From NCBI RefSeq assembly GCF_018215265.2, contig NZ_CP136562.1:4340001-4404000 (forward strand): a stretch of DNA of 64,000 nt, written 5' to 3'. The notes beneath the pieces were generated by a model. It had not been told where the DNA came from. It did not search any database and was given only the letters and a program-made list of their open reading frames with translations. Origin of the DNA: Paenarthrobacter sp. GOM3 (GTDB lineage Bacteria; Actinomycetota; Actinomycetes; Actinomycetales; Micrococcaceae). The translations under genes were made by a program, and so were the position numbers. Below are positions 8,365 to 17,413 of the stretch, in pieces (within the stretch, counting starts at the first letter, position 1; each line of letters starts with the position of its first letter).

Positions 8365-8937
8365 ATGTTTCACGCCTACCCCGCAGACACGTGGCTCGAG
8401 GCTCCGAAGCAAAGCTTTCCGTCCTCCCTCTCGGCCGACGAATTCAAAGCACTGTTCCGCGGCCACCCGGGGGGTGTCGCCGTCATCACGGCGGATGCCG
8501 GCGACGGACCGGTGGCACTGACGGTTTCGTCGGTGGTGTCAGTGAGTGCGGAACCTCCGTTGCTGATTTTCTCGGTCTCGGCACTGTCCTCTGCGTCCGA
8601 GGTGCTCTCGCGCGCCGAAACCGTCGTCGTGCACCTGCTGGACGCGCACGACGTCGACTTGGCGAAGTTTGGAGCGACCCCTGGCGCCGACCGCTTTGAC
8701 CAGACGCACCGCTGGTCGGCCCTTGCAACCGGCGAAGCGGTGTATGACGATGTCCGCGCATGGGTGCGCTGCGCCGTCATCAATCGCATGGAAGTGGGGA
8801 CCTCCACAATCATCGCCGTTCACGCCCTGGAGTCCCGCGTGATGCGTGACGTCCAAGCGGGCGAACCCGGCGACGCTCTGGTCTACCACAACCGTTCATG
8901 GCACCGGCTGGGCGAGCATTCCAAGCTTGAAGGCTAA
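8365..8937 (+). CDS. Flavin reductase family protein of the mes operon
   Basis: A 190-residue protein with the FMN-binding split-barrel flavin_reduct fold: FRGHPGGVAVITAD, then DGPVALTVSSVVSVSAEPPLLIFSVS, which is the family FMN-binding block, and a C-terminal strand ending ALVYHNRSWHRL. Proteins of this type use NAD(P)H to make free reduced flavin for a partner oxygenase. It is coupled to mesD with a 2-nt gap. Since MesD-type synthases need oxygen and MesX, this reductase is a natural candidate for the source of reduced flavin or electrons; that link is inference. Confidence 0.83.
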   Translation: MFHAYPADTWLEAPKQSFPSSLSADEFKALFRGHPGGVAVITADAGDGPVALTVSSVVSVSAEPPLLIFSVSALSSASEVLSRAETVVVHLLDAHDVDLAKFGATPGADRFDQTHRWSALATGEAVYDDVRAWVRCAVINRMEVGTSTIIAVHALESRVMRDVQAGEPGDALVYHNRSWHRLGEHSKLEG

Positions 8938-9081
8938 GCGCTGCGCCAACAATGCGGGGCGGCAAGCCGAACGACTCACGACGGCGGGAGGATAACTCCC
9001 GCGGTCCGCGCGCGGATCCCCGGAGCGACGGCATCGCCTTAGTTGCCAGCCAGTCCATCTAAAACCATCAACAAGCATGTC

Positions 9082-9110
9082 TGAGGGGTGGTCATAGAGA
9101 CCACCCCTCA
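9082..9110. other. Strong hairpin without T-tract
   Basis: TGAGGGGTGGTC pairs perfectly with GACCACCCCTCA (12-bp stem, 5-nt loop, 9094-9098). It lies 145 nt after the flavin reductase and 22 nt before the DUF1275 start. It may end the mes transcript or act in the 5' leader of the DUF1275 gene; there is no U-run on either side. Confidence 0.5.
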
Positions 9111-9132
9111 CGATTGAAGGATCCCTTAAACC

Positions 9133-9849
9133 ATGACATCAGCCGTAGCCAGCTCAGGTACCAAAATCGCCTCTACCCAACAAGAAGATGCGTCGTCTCC
9201 GGAAAAGTTCCGACTGATGCTCATGATGGCCCTCACGCTCGTTACGGGTGTGGTTGACGCGGTCGGCTACCTTGGACTTGATCACGTCTTCACCGGAAAC
9301 ATGACCGGCAACGTGGTGATTCTTGCGATGGCATTGGCCGGGGCGGCGAACCTGCCAACTTTGGGCCCACTGGTAGCACTTGGCGCCTTTTTCCTCGGCG
9401 CGGCGGGCGCCGGATTTACGCTCCAGTCAAGCCCGAAAGGCTGGAACCGCAGGGTCACGCTCCTTCTCACAGCGGGTTGTATCGCATTGACGGGAACCGC
9501 CGCGATCTCTCTCATCGTGGAAGACGTCGGCCGGCAGTCCATCAGTGCCATTGTTGCCGCCGTTATCGCCATGCATATGGGCTCCCAGGCTCTGATTGCG
9601 CGGCATTTGGGCGTACGAGACATGACCACAGTGGTCATTACTTCCACCATAACTTCCCTCGCCGGAGAGTCACTTGTGGGCAAGCAACGGCCCCGGTTAT
9701 TCAACCGACGGCTGGGCGCTGTCCTCGCCATGTTCGCCGGGGCCGCCATCGGAGTACTCCTGCTCCAGGTCCATCTCAGCGTCCCGATCGGACTCGGCAT
9801 CGCCATCACCGCCGTTGTGACGGTCCTGGGGAGTCGCCGCTGGCATTGA
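9133..9849 (+). CDS. YoaK/DUF1275 family membrane protein
   Basis: A 238-residue integral membrane protein with about six hydrophobic segments. The family block DAVGYLGLDHVFTGNMTGNVVILA in the first helices is characteristic of DUF1275 (YoaK); a conserved GSQALIARHLGVRDMTTVVIT block follows at about 150-175. Function is unknown; small-molecule transport is often supposed. A polar N-terminal tail of about 25 residues precedes the first helix. It stands alone between the mes operon and the GH13 gene. Confidence 0.82.
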   Translation: MTSAVASSGTKIASTQQEDASSPEKFRLMLMMALTLVTGVVDAVGYLGLDHVFTGNMTGNVVILAMALAGAANLPTLGPLVALGAFFLGAAGAGFTLQSSPKGWNRRVTLLLTAGCIALTGTAAISLIVEDVGRQSISAIVAAVIAMHMGSQALIARHLGVRDMTTVVITSTITSLAGESLVGKQRPRLFNRRLGAVLAMFAGAAIGVLLLQVHLSVPIGLGIAITAVVTVLGSRRWH

Positions 9850-10041
9850 TGCGCTGCTTCTCATGGATGACGCGTCGCCCTCCCCCTGACGCAACCCGCA
9901 CGACTCACTTCTCCTCGAGGTCGACAAACAGCTGCCAAGGATGCTTAGCATGATTACGCCGGGTGTGCCCGGGTACGTGACCTCTTGAATGACCCCTCGG
10001 ACGGTCGGCGCAGCTGCGGCGACCACGTAAAGGAGAATGCT

Positions 10042-12348
10042 GTGCGGGAGCCTGTAGTCAACGAGAGCGCGGCAGAAGTCGGCGCTGATCCAGCCGAAAC
10101 GCAGGAAGAAACACAGGAAGAACCGCAGGTAGAGCCCCAGGAATCCGAGGAAACCGCAACGGAGTCGCCGGAGATCACCTTCGACGAGCAGTTCTACCCT
10201 GCCCGTCCCAAAGCGCTACGGCCCATTGCCCGGCGTCGTCAGTTCTTCGCGGCGCGACCGTCACTTGAGTTCGACGGCCTCAACAAGACGTATGTGGACT
10301 GGCTGCGTAACCAGTCGATGCTCGGCGACGCCAACACCATGGCCCGGCAGCTTTCCGGCCAGGCGAGCATGTGGCAGAACTCGTATGCCAGGCCAAATCC
10401 GCGGGCAGCTGTGGAGCGTGCACCCGTTTGGTTCACCGCGTACCCCTTGTCCTTCATCACCAAGGATGGGCAGTCGTTCCTTTCGGCTCTGGGCGATCCG
10501 GAACTTTGGGACGCGTTCAGCCAGATCGGCATCCGGGGCCTGCACACCGGACCGGTCAAGCTGGCCGGCGGGATCCGGGGATGGTCGCAGACGCCCAGCG
10601 TGGACGGACACTTCGACCGCATCAGCATGGCAATCGACCCCGCCTTCGGAACTGAGGAGGAGTTCCGCCAGATGTGTGAGGTCGCAGTAGAGCACGGCGG
10701 CACGGTCATTGACGACATCGTCCCAGGCCACACCGGCAAGGGCGCCGACTTCAGGCTGGCCGAGATGAATTTCCGGGACTACCCGGGCATCTATCACATG
10801 GTCGATATCCCGGAAGAGGACTGGCACCTGTTGCCGGATGTTCCGGAGAATGCGGATTCGGTCAACATCAGCCCTGAGGCGGAGAAGGCCCTCCAAGAGG
10901 CGGGTTACATCATCGGCCGGCTCCAGCGCGTGATTTTCTACGAACCCGGGGTCAAGGAAACCAACTGGAGTGCCACCAAGCCGATCATTGACACCACGGG
11001 CAAGAAGCGCCGTTGGGTGTACCTCCACTACTTCAAGGCTGGCCAGCCTTCCATCAACTGGCTGGACCCTACCTTCGCTGGAATGCGCCTGGTGGTGGGC
11101 GATGCCTTGCACTCACTGCTGGACCTCGGCACGGGTGCCCTGCGCCTGGATGCCAACGGCTTCCTCGGCGTTGAGAAGAGCGCGGAGGAAGAGCCTGGCT
11201 GGTCCGAAGGACACCCGTTGTCTGAGGCGGCCAACCAGCTGATCGGCTCCATGATCCGCAAGGTGGGCGGATTCTCCTTCCAGGAGCTCAACCTCACCAT
11301 TGATGACATCAAGTCCCAGTCCGAGTCGGGCCCGGACCTCTCCTACGACTTCATCACCAGGCCCGCGTACCACTACGCGCTGGTCACCGGCGACACCGAG
11401 TTCCTCCGCCTTACGCTCAAGCTGGCCATGGAGATCGGCGTGGACCAGGCCTCGTTGGTCCACGCACTGCAGAACCACGACGAACTCACCTACGAGCTGC
11501 TTCACTTCGCAGCCGGCCACCGGGAGGACATTTTCGAGCTCGGAGGCGAGGAACTGACCGGTGCTGAGGTTGCCGAGAAGGTCCAGAACACCATGCGGGA
11601 ACGCCTCACTGGTGAGAACGGACCGTACAACGCGGTCTTCACCACCAACGGCATTGCCTGCACCACCGTGTCCTTCCTGATGGCGGCGTTGGGCGTCAAG
11701 GACCCGGATGCCATCACTCCCGAGCAGGAATCCCAGGTCCTGGACGCGCATGTGCTCCTGTCCATGTACAACGCACTTCAACCGGGCGTTTTCGCTTTGT
11801 CCGGCTGGGATCTCACCGGCATCACGGCGCTGGACCGCCAGACAGTGGGCGAGCTTACCTCGCAGGGCGATACCCGCTGGATCAACCGCGGCGCCCACGA
11901 CCTGATGGGCACCAGCCCGGACGCTACGACCTCGCTGGCGGGCATGCCCCGGGCCCGGAGCCTCTACGGTCCGCTGCCCGAGCAGCTGAAAGACTCCAAA
12001 TCCTATGCGCGGCGGCTCCAGCAGATCCTCGCGGTTCGGGAAGCGTCGGGGATTGCAACCAGCACACTCCTGGACGTGCCGGACGTGTCGAACAAGGGAT
12101 TGCTGGTCCTGGTGAACCAGCTCGCTGACGGAGCCCTGCAGGTCACGGTCCTGAACTTCTCTGACCAGGACATCGCGGGTAGCATCCAGTCCTCCCACCT
12201 TGTTCCGGGCGCCACTGTCCACGACCTGTTCAGCGGCGAGGACGTCGGCCAGGTGGACGACCTGGGCAGCTTCTTCCTGGAGCTCCGCCCGTTCCAAGGC
12301 ACTGCCCTTCTGCTGAAGGACCCTGTGGAGGAAGACGTCACCGAATAG
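10042..12348 (+). CDS. GH13 enzyme, TreS/maltose glucosyltransferase-like
   Basis: A 768-residue alpha-amylase-family protein. The probable catalytic triad is visible: nucleophile D370 in GALRLDANG, acid/base E415 in FSFQELNL and transition-state stabiliser D480 in LQNHDEL. These spacings and the large middle domain fit the maltose alpha-D-glucosyltransferase (trehalose synthase) group, which interconverts maltose and trehalose in the cytosol, but the protein is divergent and could be another transglycosidase. The first 45 residues form an unusual Glu/Gln/Pro-rich tail ([15 protein letters not shown] repeats) before the fold begins. GTG 10042 was chosen for its AAGGAG at good spacing; an upstream ATG (9985) has none. 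The usual treS partner genes glgE and pep2 are not adjacent. Confidence 0.75.
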   Translation: MREPVVNESAAEVGADPAETQEETQEEPQVEPQESEETATESPEITFDEQFYPARPKALRPIARRRQFFAARPSLEFDGLNKTYVDWLRNQSMLGDANTMARQLSGQASMWQNSYARPNPRAAVERAPVWFTAYPLSFITKDGQSFLSALGDPELWDAFSQIGIRGLHTGPVKLAGGIRGWSQTPSVDGHFDRISMAIDPAFGTEEEFRQMCEVAVEHGGTVIDDIVPGHTGKGADFRLAEMNFRDYPGIYHMVDIPEEDWHLLPDVPENADSVNISPEAEKALQEAGYIIGRLQRVIFYEPGVKETNWSATKPIIDTTGKKRRWVYLHYFKAGQPSINWLDPTFAGMRLVVGDALHSLLDLGTGALRLDANGFLGVEKSAEEEPGWSEGHPLSEAANQLIGSMIRKVGGFSFQELNLTIDDIKSQSESGPDLSYDFITRPAYHYALVTGDTEFLRLTLKLAMEIGVDQASLVHALQNHDELTYELLHFAAGHREDIFELGGEELTGAEVAEKVQNTMRERLTGENGPYNAVFTTNGIACTTVSFLMAALGVKDPDAITPEQESQVLDAHVLLSMYNALQPGVFALSGWDLTGITALDRQTVGELTSQGDTRWINRGAHDLMGTSPDATTSLAGMPRARSLYGPLPEQLKDSKSYARRLQQILAVREASGIATSTLLDVPDVSNKGLLVLVNQLADGALQVTVLNFSDQDIAGSIQSSHLVPGATVHDLFSGEDVGQVDDLGSFFLELRPFQGTALLLKDPVEEDVTE

Positions 12349-12354
12349 GAGTAC

Positions 12355-12385
12355 GACGTCGGCACTCACGGTGAGTGCCGACGTC
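12355..12385. terminator. Perfect palindrome between convergent genes
   Basis: A 15-bp perfect inverted repeat around a single central G (GACGTCGGCACTCAC/GTGAGTGCCGACGTC) begins 7 nt after the GH13 stop codon and ends 33 nt before the stop of the opposing gene. Placement suits a bidirectional terminator, but no T-run follows. The same 31-bp core recurs at 13662-13692, so this is a dispersed element. Confidence 0.55.
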
Positions 12386-12417
12386 GAGGTTTGGCGTTGG
12401 TTGGGTCCCCTGCGTGG

Positions 12418-13083
12418 TTAGGGTAGCGGACCCCAATTCTGCACAAGGAATGCCGTCCCGGTTGGGGCGCACTCTCCCAGGTCCGTGTTTGCCGGTGAGC
12501 TTCCTCCGCCGAAAGCGAATTCCTGGCCGATGCTGATGACTGTTCCGTCGGGCAGAACCACCCCCGTCCCCGTGACTTGGGTTCCGCGAGGGAAAATGAG
12601 GCCGCTTGAACTGCCGTCGGGGTCCACACGGGCCATGCATCCGCCGCTGTTCAGGCCGAGCGTCCCCGTGTTGAGGGCCTCCATGTGGACGTCTGCTTCC
12701 GGGTCCGTGGCCACGGCGGCTTTGTTGCCGTTGACGCCGGTGACGATCCCGGCGTCGAACGTCGGCATCCGGACACCCGTGATTTCGGGCAGTGGTGAGC
12801 TGCTGCCTGGCGCCGCCTGCTGCACCGCTTGCGGGGGTGTTGTCGAGACCGCAACCCCAAGGATCACGGCAGCGGCAGCGACAGCGGCGACCAGGCCGAG
12901 CCCAGCCGCCGCCCTGAGCCGACGGGGAGGGGCCGGTGCGGAACTACCGACGATCAGTTGTTCCGCGTCAGTGCGCACGACGGCGAGGCTTTTCTCCCGG
13001 CTTCGGGCCAGGTCCTCTTCCGTGACCGCCAGGGCGGGGTCGGCCGCGGAAAGGCGATCCAGCGCTTCCTTGTTGTTCATCAC
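12418..13083 (-). CDS. Membrane protein coupled to ECF sigma gene, putative anti-sigma factor
   Basis: A 221-residue protein with a charged cytoplasmic N-terminus (MMNNKEALDRLSAADPALAV), one membrane helix at about 83-103 (AAAGLGLVAAVAAAAVILGVAV) and a roughly 115-residue outer part rich in Gly, Thr and Pro. Its start overlaps the sigma factor stop by 4 nt (ATGA), so translation is coupled. By position and topology it is the likely anti-sigma factor, but I see no zinc-binding HxxxCxxC motif, so it is not a classical zinc anti-sigma protein. The outer domain has two Cys residues (GGCMA and LGECAPTG) that could form a disulfide. Confidence 0.65.
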   Translation of the reverse strand: MMNNKEALDRLSAADPALAVTEEDLARSREKSLAVVRTDAEQLIVGSSAPAPPRRLRAAAGLGLVAAVAAAAVILGVAVSTTPPQAVQQAAPGSSSPLPEITGVRMPTFDAGIVTGVNGNKAAVATDPEADVHMEALNTGTLGLNSGGCMARVDPDGSSSGLIFPRGTQVTGTGVVLPDGTVISIGQEFAFGGGSSPANTDLGECAPTGTAFLVQNWGPLP

Positions 13084-13598
13084 TGCACATCCTCTATGGC
13101 TGGATCCGTCCGAAGTAGTTGGCTTAGTGACTTCCGCGCCCTATGCAGACGCATCCGGACGGCTGTGCCGGTGACACCAAGGAGCCCGGCAACCTCGGCT
13201 GAGCTGAATCCGTCCCAATAGGTCAGGAGGAGCACCTCCCGTTCCTCCGGCTTTAGCCGTTCCAACGCCTCCGCAAGCGGACCGTCTTCGGGAGCCCGCA
13301 GGGGTATCCGCTGCTCCAGCTGTTGGGTGAGGTGGAGGGAGCGCAGGTTCGAACGGTAGTGGTTGCGGAGGACGTTCCGGGCTATGCCGAACACCATCAG
13401 CACGGATAGTTCATGGTCCATGGACTTCTCCCACGCGATCCGAAAAACCTCTGCGCAAAGGTCCTCGGCCGCCGGCACCCCCTCCGTTCGACGACGGAAG
13501 TACCGATAAACCTGGTCATGGCAAGCCGCGTGTGCTGCCAGGAAATGCTTGTGCCTGGCCGACTCCACCCGATCCCCCTGCTCTGTTTGCGAGCTCAT
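13080..13598 (-). CDS. ECF-type RNA polymerase sigma factor
   Basis: A 172-residue sigma-70 family protein of the extracytoplasmic-function type. Region 2 spans about 20-90 (AACHDQVYRYFRRR, then AEDLCAEVFRIAWEK) and region 4 about 115-165 (LERLKPEEREVLLLTYWDGFSSAEVAGLLGVTGTAVRMRLHRARKSL, broken here only for naming). The C-terminus overlaps the start of the membrane-protein gene. It would direct polymerase to a stress- or envelope-related regulon; the target promoter is not evident here. A 39-bp palindrome lies 59 nt upstream, between this gene and ppk2. Confidence 0.88.
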   Translation of the reverse strand: MSSQTEQGDRVESARHKHFLAAHAACHDQVYRYFRRRTEGVPAAEDLCAEVFRIAWEKSMDHELSVLMVFGIARNVLRNHYRSNLRSLHLTQQLEQRIPLRAPEDGPLAEALERLKPEEREVLLLTYWDGFSSAEVAGLLGVTGTAVRMRLHRARKSLSQLLRTDPAIEDVQ

Positions 13599-13657
13599 AC
13601 CCGGTTAATGTCCGGCAGTAGGAAGAATGTAACCAACTTCCGAAAAATACGCGGAAG

Positions 13658-13696
13658 GCACGACGTCGGCACTCACGGTGAGTGCCGACGTCGTGC
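13658..13696. repeat. 39-bp perfect palindrome, downstream of ppk2
   Basis: 19-bp perfect arms (13658-13676 and 13678-13696) flank a single central G (13677). The core is identical to the 12355-12385 palindrome, here extended by GCAC/GTGC. It begins 8 nt after the ppk2 stop in the direction of transcription and precedes the sigma gene, so it can terminate ppk2; a short run ATTTTT follows about 15 nt later on the minus strand. Confidence 0.55.
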
Positions 13697-13703
13697 CCTG
13701 TTG

Positions 13704-14639
13704 TTAGTCGCCTACTGCGTCGCGGCCTCGGCGGAGGATGAGCGGATCGGCGTCGTAAACGACCGAGGTGTCCTTGTCCGCGTAGTCGAACTGGTTGAGG
13801 AAGAAGCGCATGGCGTTGATGCGGGCGCGCTTCTTGTCGTTGGATTTGACGGTGATCCAGGGCGCATGGTCCGAATCGGTGTGCAGGAACGTCTTTTCCT
13901 TGGCGTCTGTGTAGTCTTCCCAGCGGTCCAGTGACGCGAGGTCCATGGGTGAGAGTTTCCAGCGCCGCACGGGGTCGATCTGGCGAATCGCGAATCGCGT
14001 CCGCTGCTCCTGGCGGGTGACAGAGAACCAGAACTTGGTCACATGGATGCCTGCGTCCACCAGCATCTTTTCGAAGACGGGTGCCTGGCCCATGAAGGTG
14101 TTGTACTCATCCTCGTTGCAGAAGCCCATGACGCGCTCAACGTTGGCACGGTTGTACCAGGACCTGTCGAACATCACGATCTCCCCGGCGGTGGGCAGGT
14201 GTTGGACGTAACGCTGGAAGTACCATTGGCCCTGCTCCCGGTCGGATGGCTTGGCGAGCGCGACGGTCCTGGCCGAGCGAGGGTCGAGGTGCTCGGTGAA
14301 GCGCTTGATGGTTCCACCCTTGCCGGCGGCGTCCCGTCCCTCGAAGACGATCACGTGCTTCAACCCAAGGTCCTGGCCCCAGTACTGGAACTTCAGCAGC
14401 TCAATCTGGAGACGGTACTTCTCGATCTCGTACTCGTCACGGGTCATCCGCTCTTTGTACGGGTAACCCTCGTGCCAGGTTTCCACCGCGGATCCGCCTG
14501 GATCGATGAGGTCCGGGTCTTCACCTTGGCCGCCGCTGATGGTGTAGCCCATTTCCACCAGGTGATCGATGGTTTCGCGCAGGTTGTCCCTGACCCACCA
14601 ATTGTCCAACGATGCAGCGAGTGGGTTTGCCCCCGTCAT
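13704..14639 (-). CDS. ppk2: Polyphosphate kinase 2
   Basis: A 311-residue PPK2 family enzyme. Walker A is FEGRDAAGKGGT (about 99-110), Walker B lies in IVMFDRSWYNRAN, and a lid region with RFAIRQIDPVRRWKLSPMD follows. PPK2 enzymes transfer phosphate from polyphosphate to nucleoside di- or monophosphates in the cytosol; a single-domain enzyme with YPYKERM before the P-loop fits the class using GDP/ADP (class I), though class cannot be fixed by eye. The gene appears monocistronic with a palindrome directly after its stop. Confidence 0.92.
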   Translation of the reverse strand: MTGANPLAASLDNWWVRDNLRETIDHLVEMGYTISGGQGEDPDLIDPGGSAVETWHEGYPYKERMTRDEYEIEKYRLQIELLKFQYWGQDLGLKHVIVFEGRDAAGKGGTIKRFTEHLDPRSARTVALAKPSDREQGQWYFQRYVQHLPTAGEIVMFDRSWYNRANVERVMGFCNEDEYNTFMGQAPVFEKMLVDAGIHVTKFWFSVTRQEQRTRFAIRQIDPVRRWKLSPMDLASLDRWEDYTDAKEKTFLHTDSDHAPWITVKSNDKKRARINAMRFFLNQFDYADKDTSVVYDADPLILRRGRDAVGD

Positions 14640-14716
14640 GCGGTCCTCCTGGTCAGCCGGGTAGTGCCGGGCAGCCTAACAGCGCCGGATGACGGGAGGG
14701 TGAACAAGCCCTCGGG

Positions 14717-15253
14717 TCAGCTGAGGGTCGCCGGGATCTGGATCCAGTAGCGCCGGAAGTCCCGTCCGTCCGTCCCGGTGCGCACGTCCTCAAGCACTCC
14801 ACCGCAGCGCTCAATCGTCTTGGCGGAAGCCTCGTTCGCGTCATCACAGGTCAGGAGAACGCGTTCCGGCTTTCCCTGAGCTGACAACCGGTCACAGACC
14901 TCCCGCAAAGCCCACGACGCCGCTCCCCGCCCCCGGTCGGACGGCCGCACGCCGTAGCCGATGTGGCCTCCGGTGTTAAGGAGGTACGGGGTGAGGTAGT
15001 GGCGGAACGCAATGGCACCCACGTACCTTTGCCCCTCAGTAATCCAGCGGTAGGTGCACGGAACAATGCCATCCTTCTCGGGCGCATGCTCGGCGTCGAC
15101 CAGCCGCTTGACCCATGCAGCAAAGCCTTCAGGGGTGCTGACATCGTCGTTTGGGAACAGTCCCGCGCCGTCCTGGTGGGCACCGTCCCATTCGCGGTGG
15201 GACTCGATAAAGGACTGGTAGTAGGACACGTCGGGAGCTACGAGTTCGAACAT
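14717..15253 (-). CDS. GNAT family N-acetyltransferase
   Basis: A 178-residue RimJ/RimL-like acetyltransferase. The cofactor-binding region reads HIGYGVRPSDRGRGAASWALREV, the R/QxxGxG/A motif of GNAT proteins, and the C-terminal strand VLLTCDDANEASAKTIERCGG is the family ASxxxxEKxGF-like motif. The YYQSFIESHREWDG N-terminus resembles small GNATs of unknown substrate. The start at 15253 begins the family N-terminus; the longer open frame upstream lacks support. It is divergent from the GH3 gene. Confidence 0.82.
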   Translation of the reverse strand: MFELVAPDVSYYQSFIESHREWDGAHQDGAGLFPNDDVSTPEGFAAWVKRLVDAEHAPEKDGIVPCTYRWITEGQRYVGAIAFRHYLTPYLLNTGGHIGYGVRPSDRGRGAASWALREVCDRLSAQGKPERVLLTCDDANEASAKTIERCGGVLEDVRTGTDGRDFRRYWIQIPATLS

Positions 15254-15373
15254 GCAGACGACTCTATACGGACAGGAGTGCGGCGCCGACCCGCCCCTCG
15301 GAGACAAATCGACTTTCTTGTCATATACATGACTTAGCTCGTAAATACATCGCTGCTCCACCAACCGATTGGA

Positions 15374-17407
15374 ATGCAGATGCCCAGAAACGGAACCACC
15401 CTCTTGACGGCGGCCACGACTGTACTGCTCATGAGTGCCGCTGGCACTGCGGTCGCGGCCGTGCCCACCACCGTGGCACGTACGACGGCGACCAGCACCG
15501 CACCGGACATCGAGGCGATGATTGCGGGAATGTCCCTGGACGAAAAGATCGGCCAGATGACCTGGACCCACGTCTACGGCTCGTCGGCAGATGACACGTC
15601 CATGGCTGCAAGCAACCAGGAACGGTACGGCGTCAACACCCCAGGCGAAGTCGTGGAGAAGTACAACCTCGGCGGTGTCCTCTATTTCGCTTGGTCCGGG
15701 AACACCAACAACCCGCAGCAAGTCGCGGGACTTTCCAACGGCCTGCAGAAAAGGGCGGTGGGTGCTGACGGAAACGGCATTCCCCTAGCGGTGACCATCG
15801 ACCAGGAGGGCGGCCCCGTGGCCCGTATCGGGCCCCCTGCCACGGTCCTCCAGGGCAATATGGCCCTCGGCGCCGCGGCGGACAAGGACCTCGCCCGGGC
15901 ACAAGGAAATATCCTCGGGTCGGAGATGCGTGCGATGGGCATCAACGTGGACTTCGCCCCCGTGCTGGACCTGAACTCCAACCCCGACAACCCGGTCATC
16001 GGCATCCGCTCCATGGGTGAGGACCCGGCCCTTGTCAGCTCACTGGGCGTCGCCCAAATCGAGGGTATGCAGTCCCAGGACGTCGGAGCTGCCGCCAAGC
16101 ACTTCCCTGGGCATGGCGACACATCAGTGGACTCCCACTACGGGCTGCCCACTGTCACCTACGATCGCGAAACGCTGAACAAGCACCTTCAGCCGTTCAA
16201 GGCAGCCATCGATGCCGGCGTGGACATGGTCATGACGGCCCACATCATCGTCCAGGCCATCGATCCGGAGATGCCCGGAACCCTATCCCACAAGGTTCTG
16301 ACCGGATTGCTCCGTGATGAACTCGGGTTCAAGGGCCTGGTCACCACTGACGCCCTGGACATGGCGGCCATGGCAGCGGAGTGGCCGCAGGAAGAAATCG
16401 CGGTCAAAGCCATCCAGGCCGGCTCGGACATCCTGCTGAACTCCCCCGACGTGGACGCGTCGTTCGCAGGGGTTCGCGCCGCCGTCGCGTCCGGGGAACT
16501 GAGCGAAAGCCGCCTCGACGAATCCGTTCGGCGGATCCTCGAATGGAAGGTCAAGCGGGGAGTCTTCGAACAACCCCTTGCAGATACCGCCCGCGTCGAC
16601 AGTCTGGTCGGCACGGCAGGGAACCTCGCTACGGCCAACCTGATCTCGGACCGCGCCGTTACCTTGCTGCGGAACAAGGACCGGTTGTTGCCGCTGTCCC
16701 CGGGGACTTCGGTACTGGTGGTGGGTTCCGGTTCAGGTTGGCCGGAACTGGTAGGGCCGCAGCTGAAGGATCAAGGTTTCGCGGTCACCGAAGACTACGA
16801 AAACGGGAGTTCGCCCTCCGCCGCCTATCGGGCGCGTGCAGTCGCTGCGGCACGCAAGGTGGACGCAGTCGTCTTTACCTCGTACAACGCCACCTCCAAC
16901 GCGGCCCAGCAACAAATGGTGGCCGAGCTCGCCGCCACCGGCAAACCCATCATTGTGATCGCCACCCGCAATCCCTATGACATCAGCGTTTTCCCGGGTG
17001 CCGCGGCAGTGCTGAACAGCTATGGGGTGGCCAACGTCAATTTCCACGGCGTGGTTCGGGCCATCTCTGGCACGGTCAATCCGGGCGGCAAGCTGCCGGT
17101 CAACATACCAGCAGCCGACGGCGGCGGCATCCTTCTGCCTTTGGGCTTCGGTTTGAGCTATGACACCGCGACGCCGGCAGCCGTCACCTTCACGGACAAG
17201 CCGGGTCGCGGGCAGGACTCGTACACCGTACCCGCGGTGGCGGGCGTCGAGTATGTGCTTAACGGCAAGGTGATCGCCGCGGGGACCTACAGGAAGCCCG
17301 ACGGCGACCTGACCGTCACAGCAGTTCCCACGAAGGGGTACGTCTTCACTGAGGGTGCCGTGACCCGGTGGAACCACACGTTCACCACGGGACTCCCGAA
17401 CCCGTAG
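15374..17407 (+). CDS. Secreted GH3 beta-N-acetylhexosaminidase-like enzyme
   Basis: A 677-residue exported glycosidase with a signal peptide (about 1-33; TTLLTAATTVLLMSAAGTAVAA). The GH3 domain has the NagZ hallmark KHFPGHGDTSVDSH (K242-H255), which supplies the His-Asp acid/base dyad specific to N-acetylglucosaminidases of this family, and the nucleophile D326 in TTDALDM. A second alpha/beta domain (about 420-590) and a short beta-rich C-terminal domain (TVPAVAGVEYVLNGK) follow. It would remove GlcNAc from chitin fragments or peptidoglycan outside the cell, feeding a system like the 20-25 kb uptake operon. No lipobox is seen. Confidence 0.86.
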   Translation: MQMPRNGTTLLTAATTVLLMSAAGTAVAAVPTTVARTTATSTAPDIEAMIAGMSLDEKIGQMTWTHVYGSSADDTSMAASNQERYGVNTPGEVVEKYNLGGVLYFAWSGNTNNPQQVAGLSNGLQKRAVGADGNGIPLAVTIDQEGGPVARIGPPATVLQGNMALGAAADKDLARAQGNILGSEMRAMGINVDFAPVLDLNSNPDNPVIGIRSMGEDPALVSSLGVAQIEGMQSQDVGAAAKHFPGHGDTSVDSHYGLPTVTYDRETLNKHLQPFKAAIDAGVDMVMTAHIIVQAIDPEMPGTLSHKVLTGLLRDELGFKGLVTTDALDMAAMAAEWPQEEIAVKAIQAGSDILLNSPDVDASFAGVRAAVASGELSESRLDESVRRILEWKVKRGVFEQPLADTARVDSLVGTAGNLATANLISDRAVTLLRNKDRLLPLSPGTSVLVVGSGSGWPELVGPQLKDQGFAVTEDYENGSSPSAAYRARAVAAARKVDAVVFTSYNATSNAAQQQMVAELAATGKPIIVIATRNPYDISVFPGAAAVLNSYGVANVNFHGVVRAISGTVNPGGKLPVNIPAADGGGILLPLGFGLSYDTATPAAVTFTDKPGRGQDSYTVPAVAGVEYVLNGKVIAAGTYRKPDGDLTVTAVPTKGYVFTEGAVTRWNHTFTTGLPNP

Positions 17408-17413
17408 CCGGAG

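Noticed and set aside
11113..12369. Long minus-strand open frame antisense to the GH13 gene
   Set aside because: It is a shadow of the clear GH13 gene with catalytic motifs; the product is unlike any protein family.
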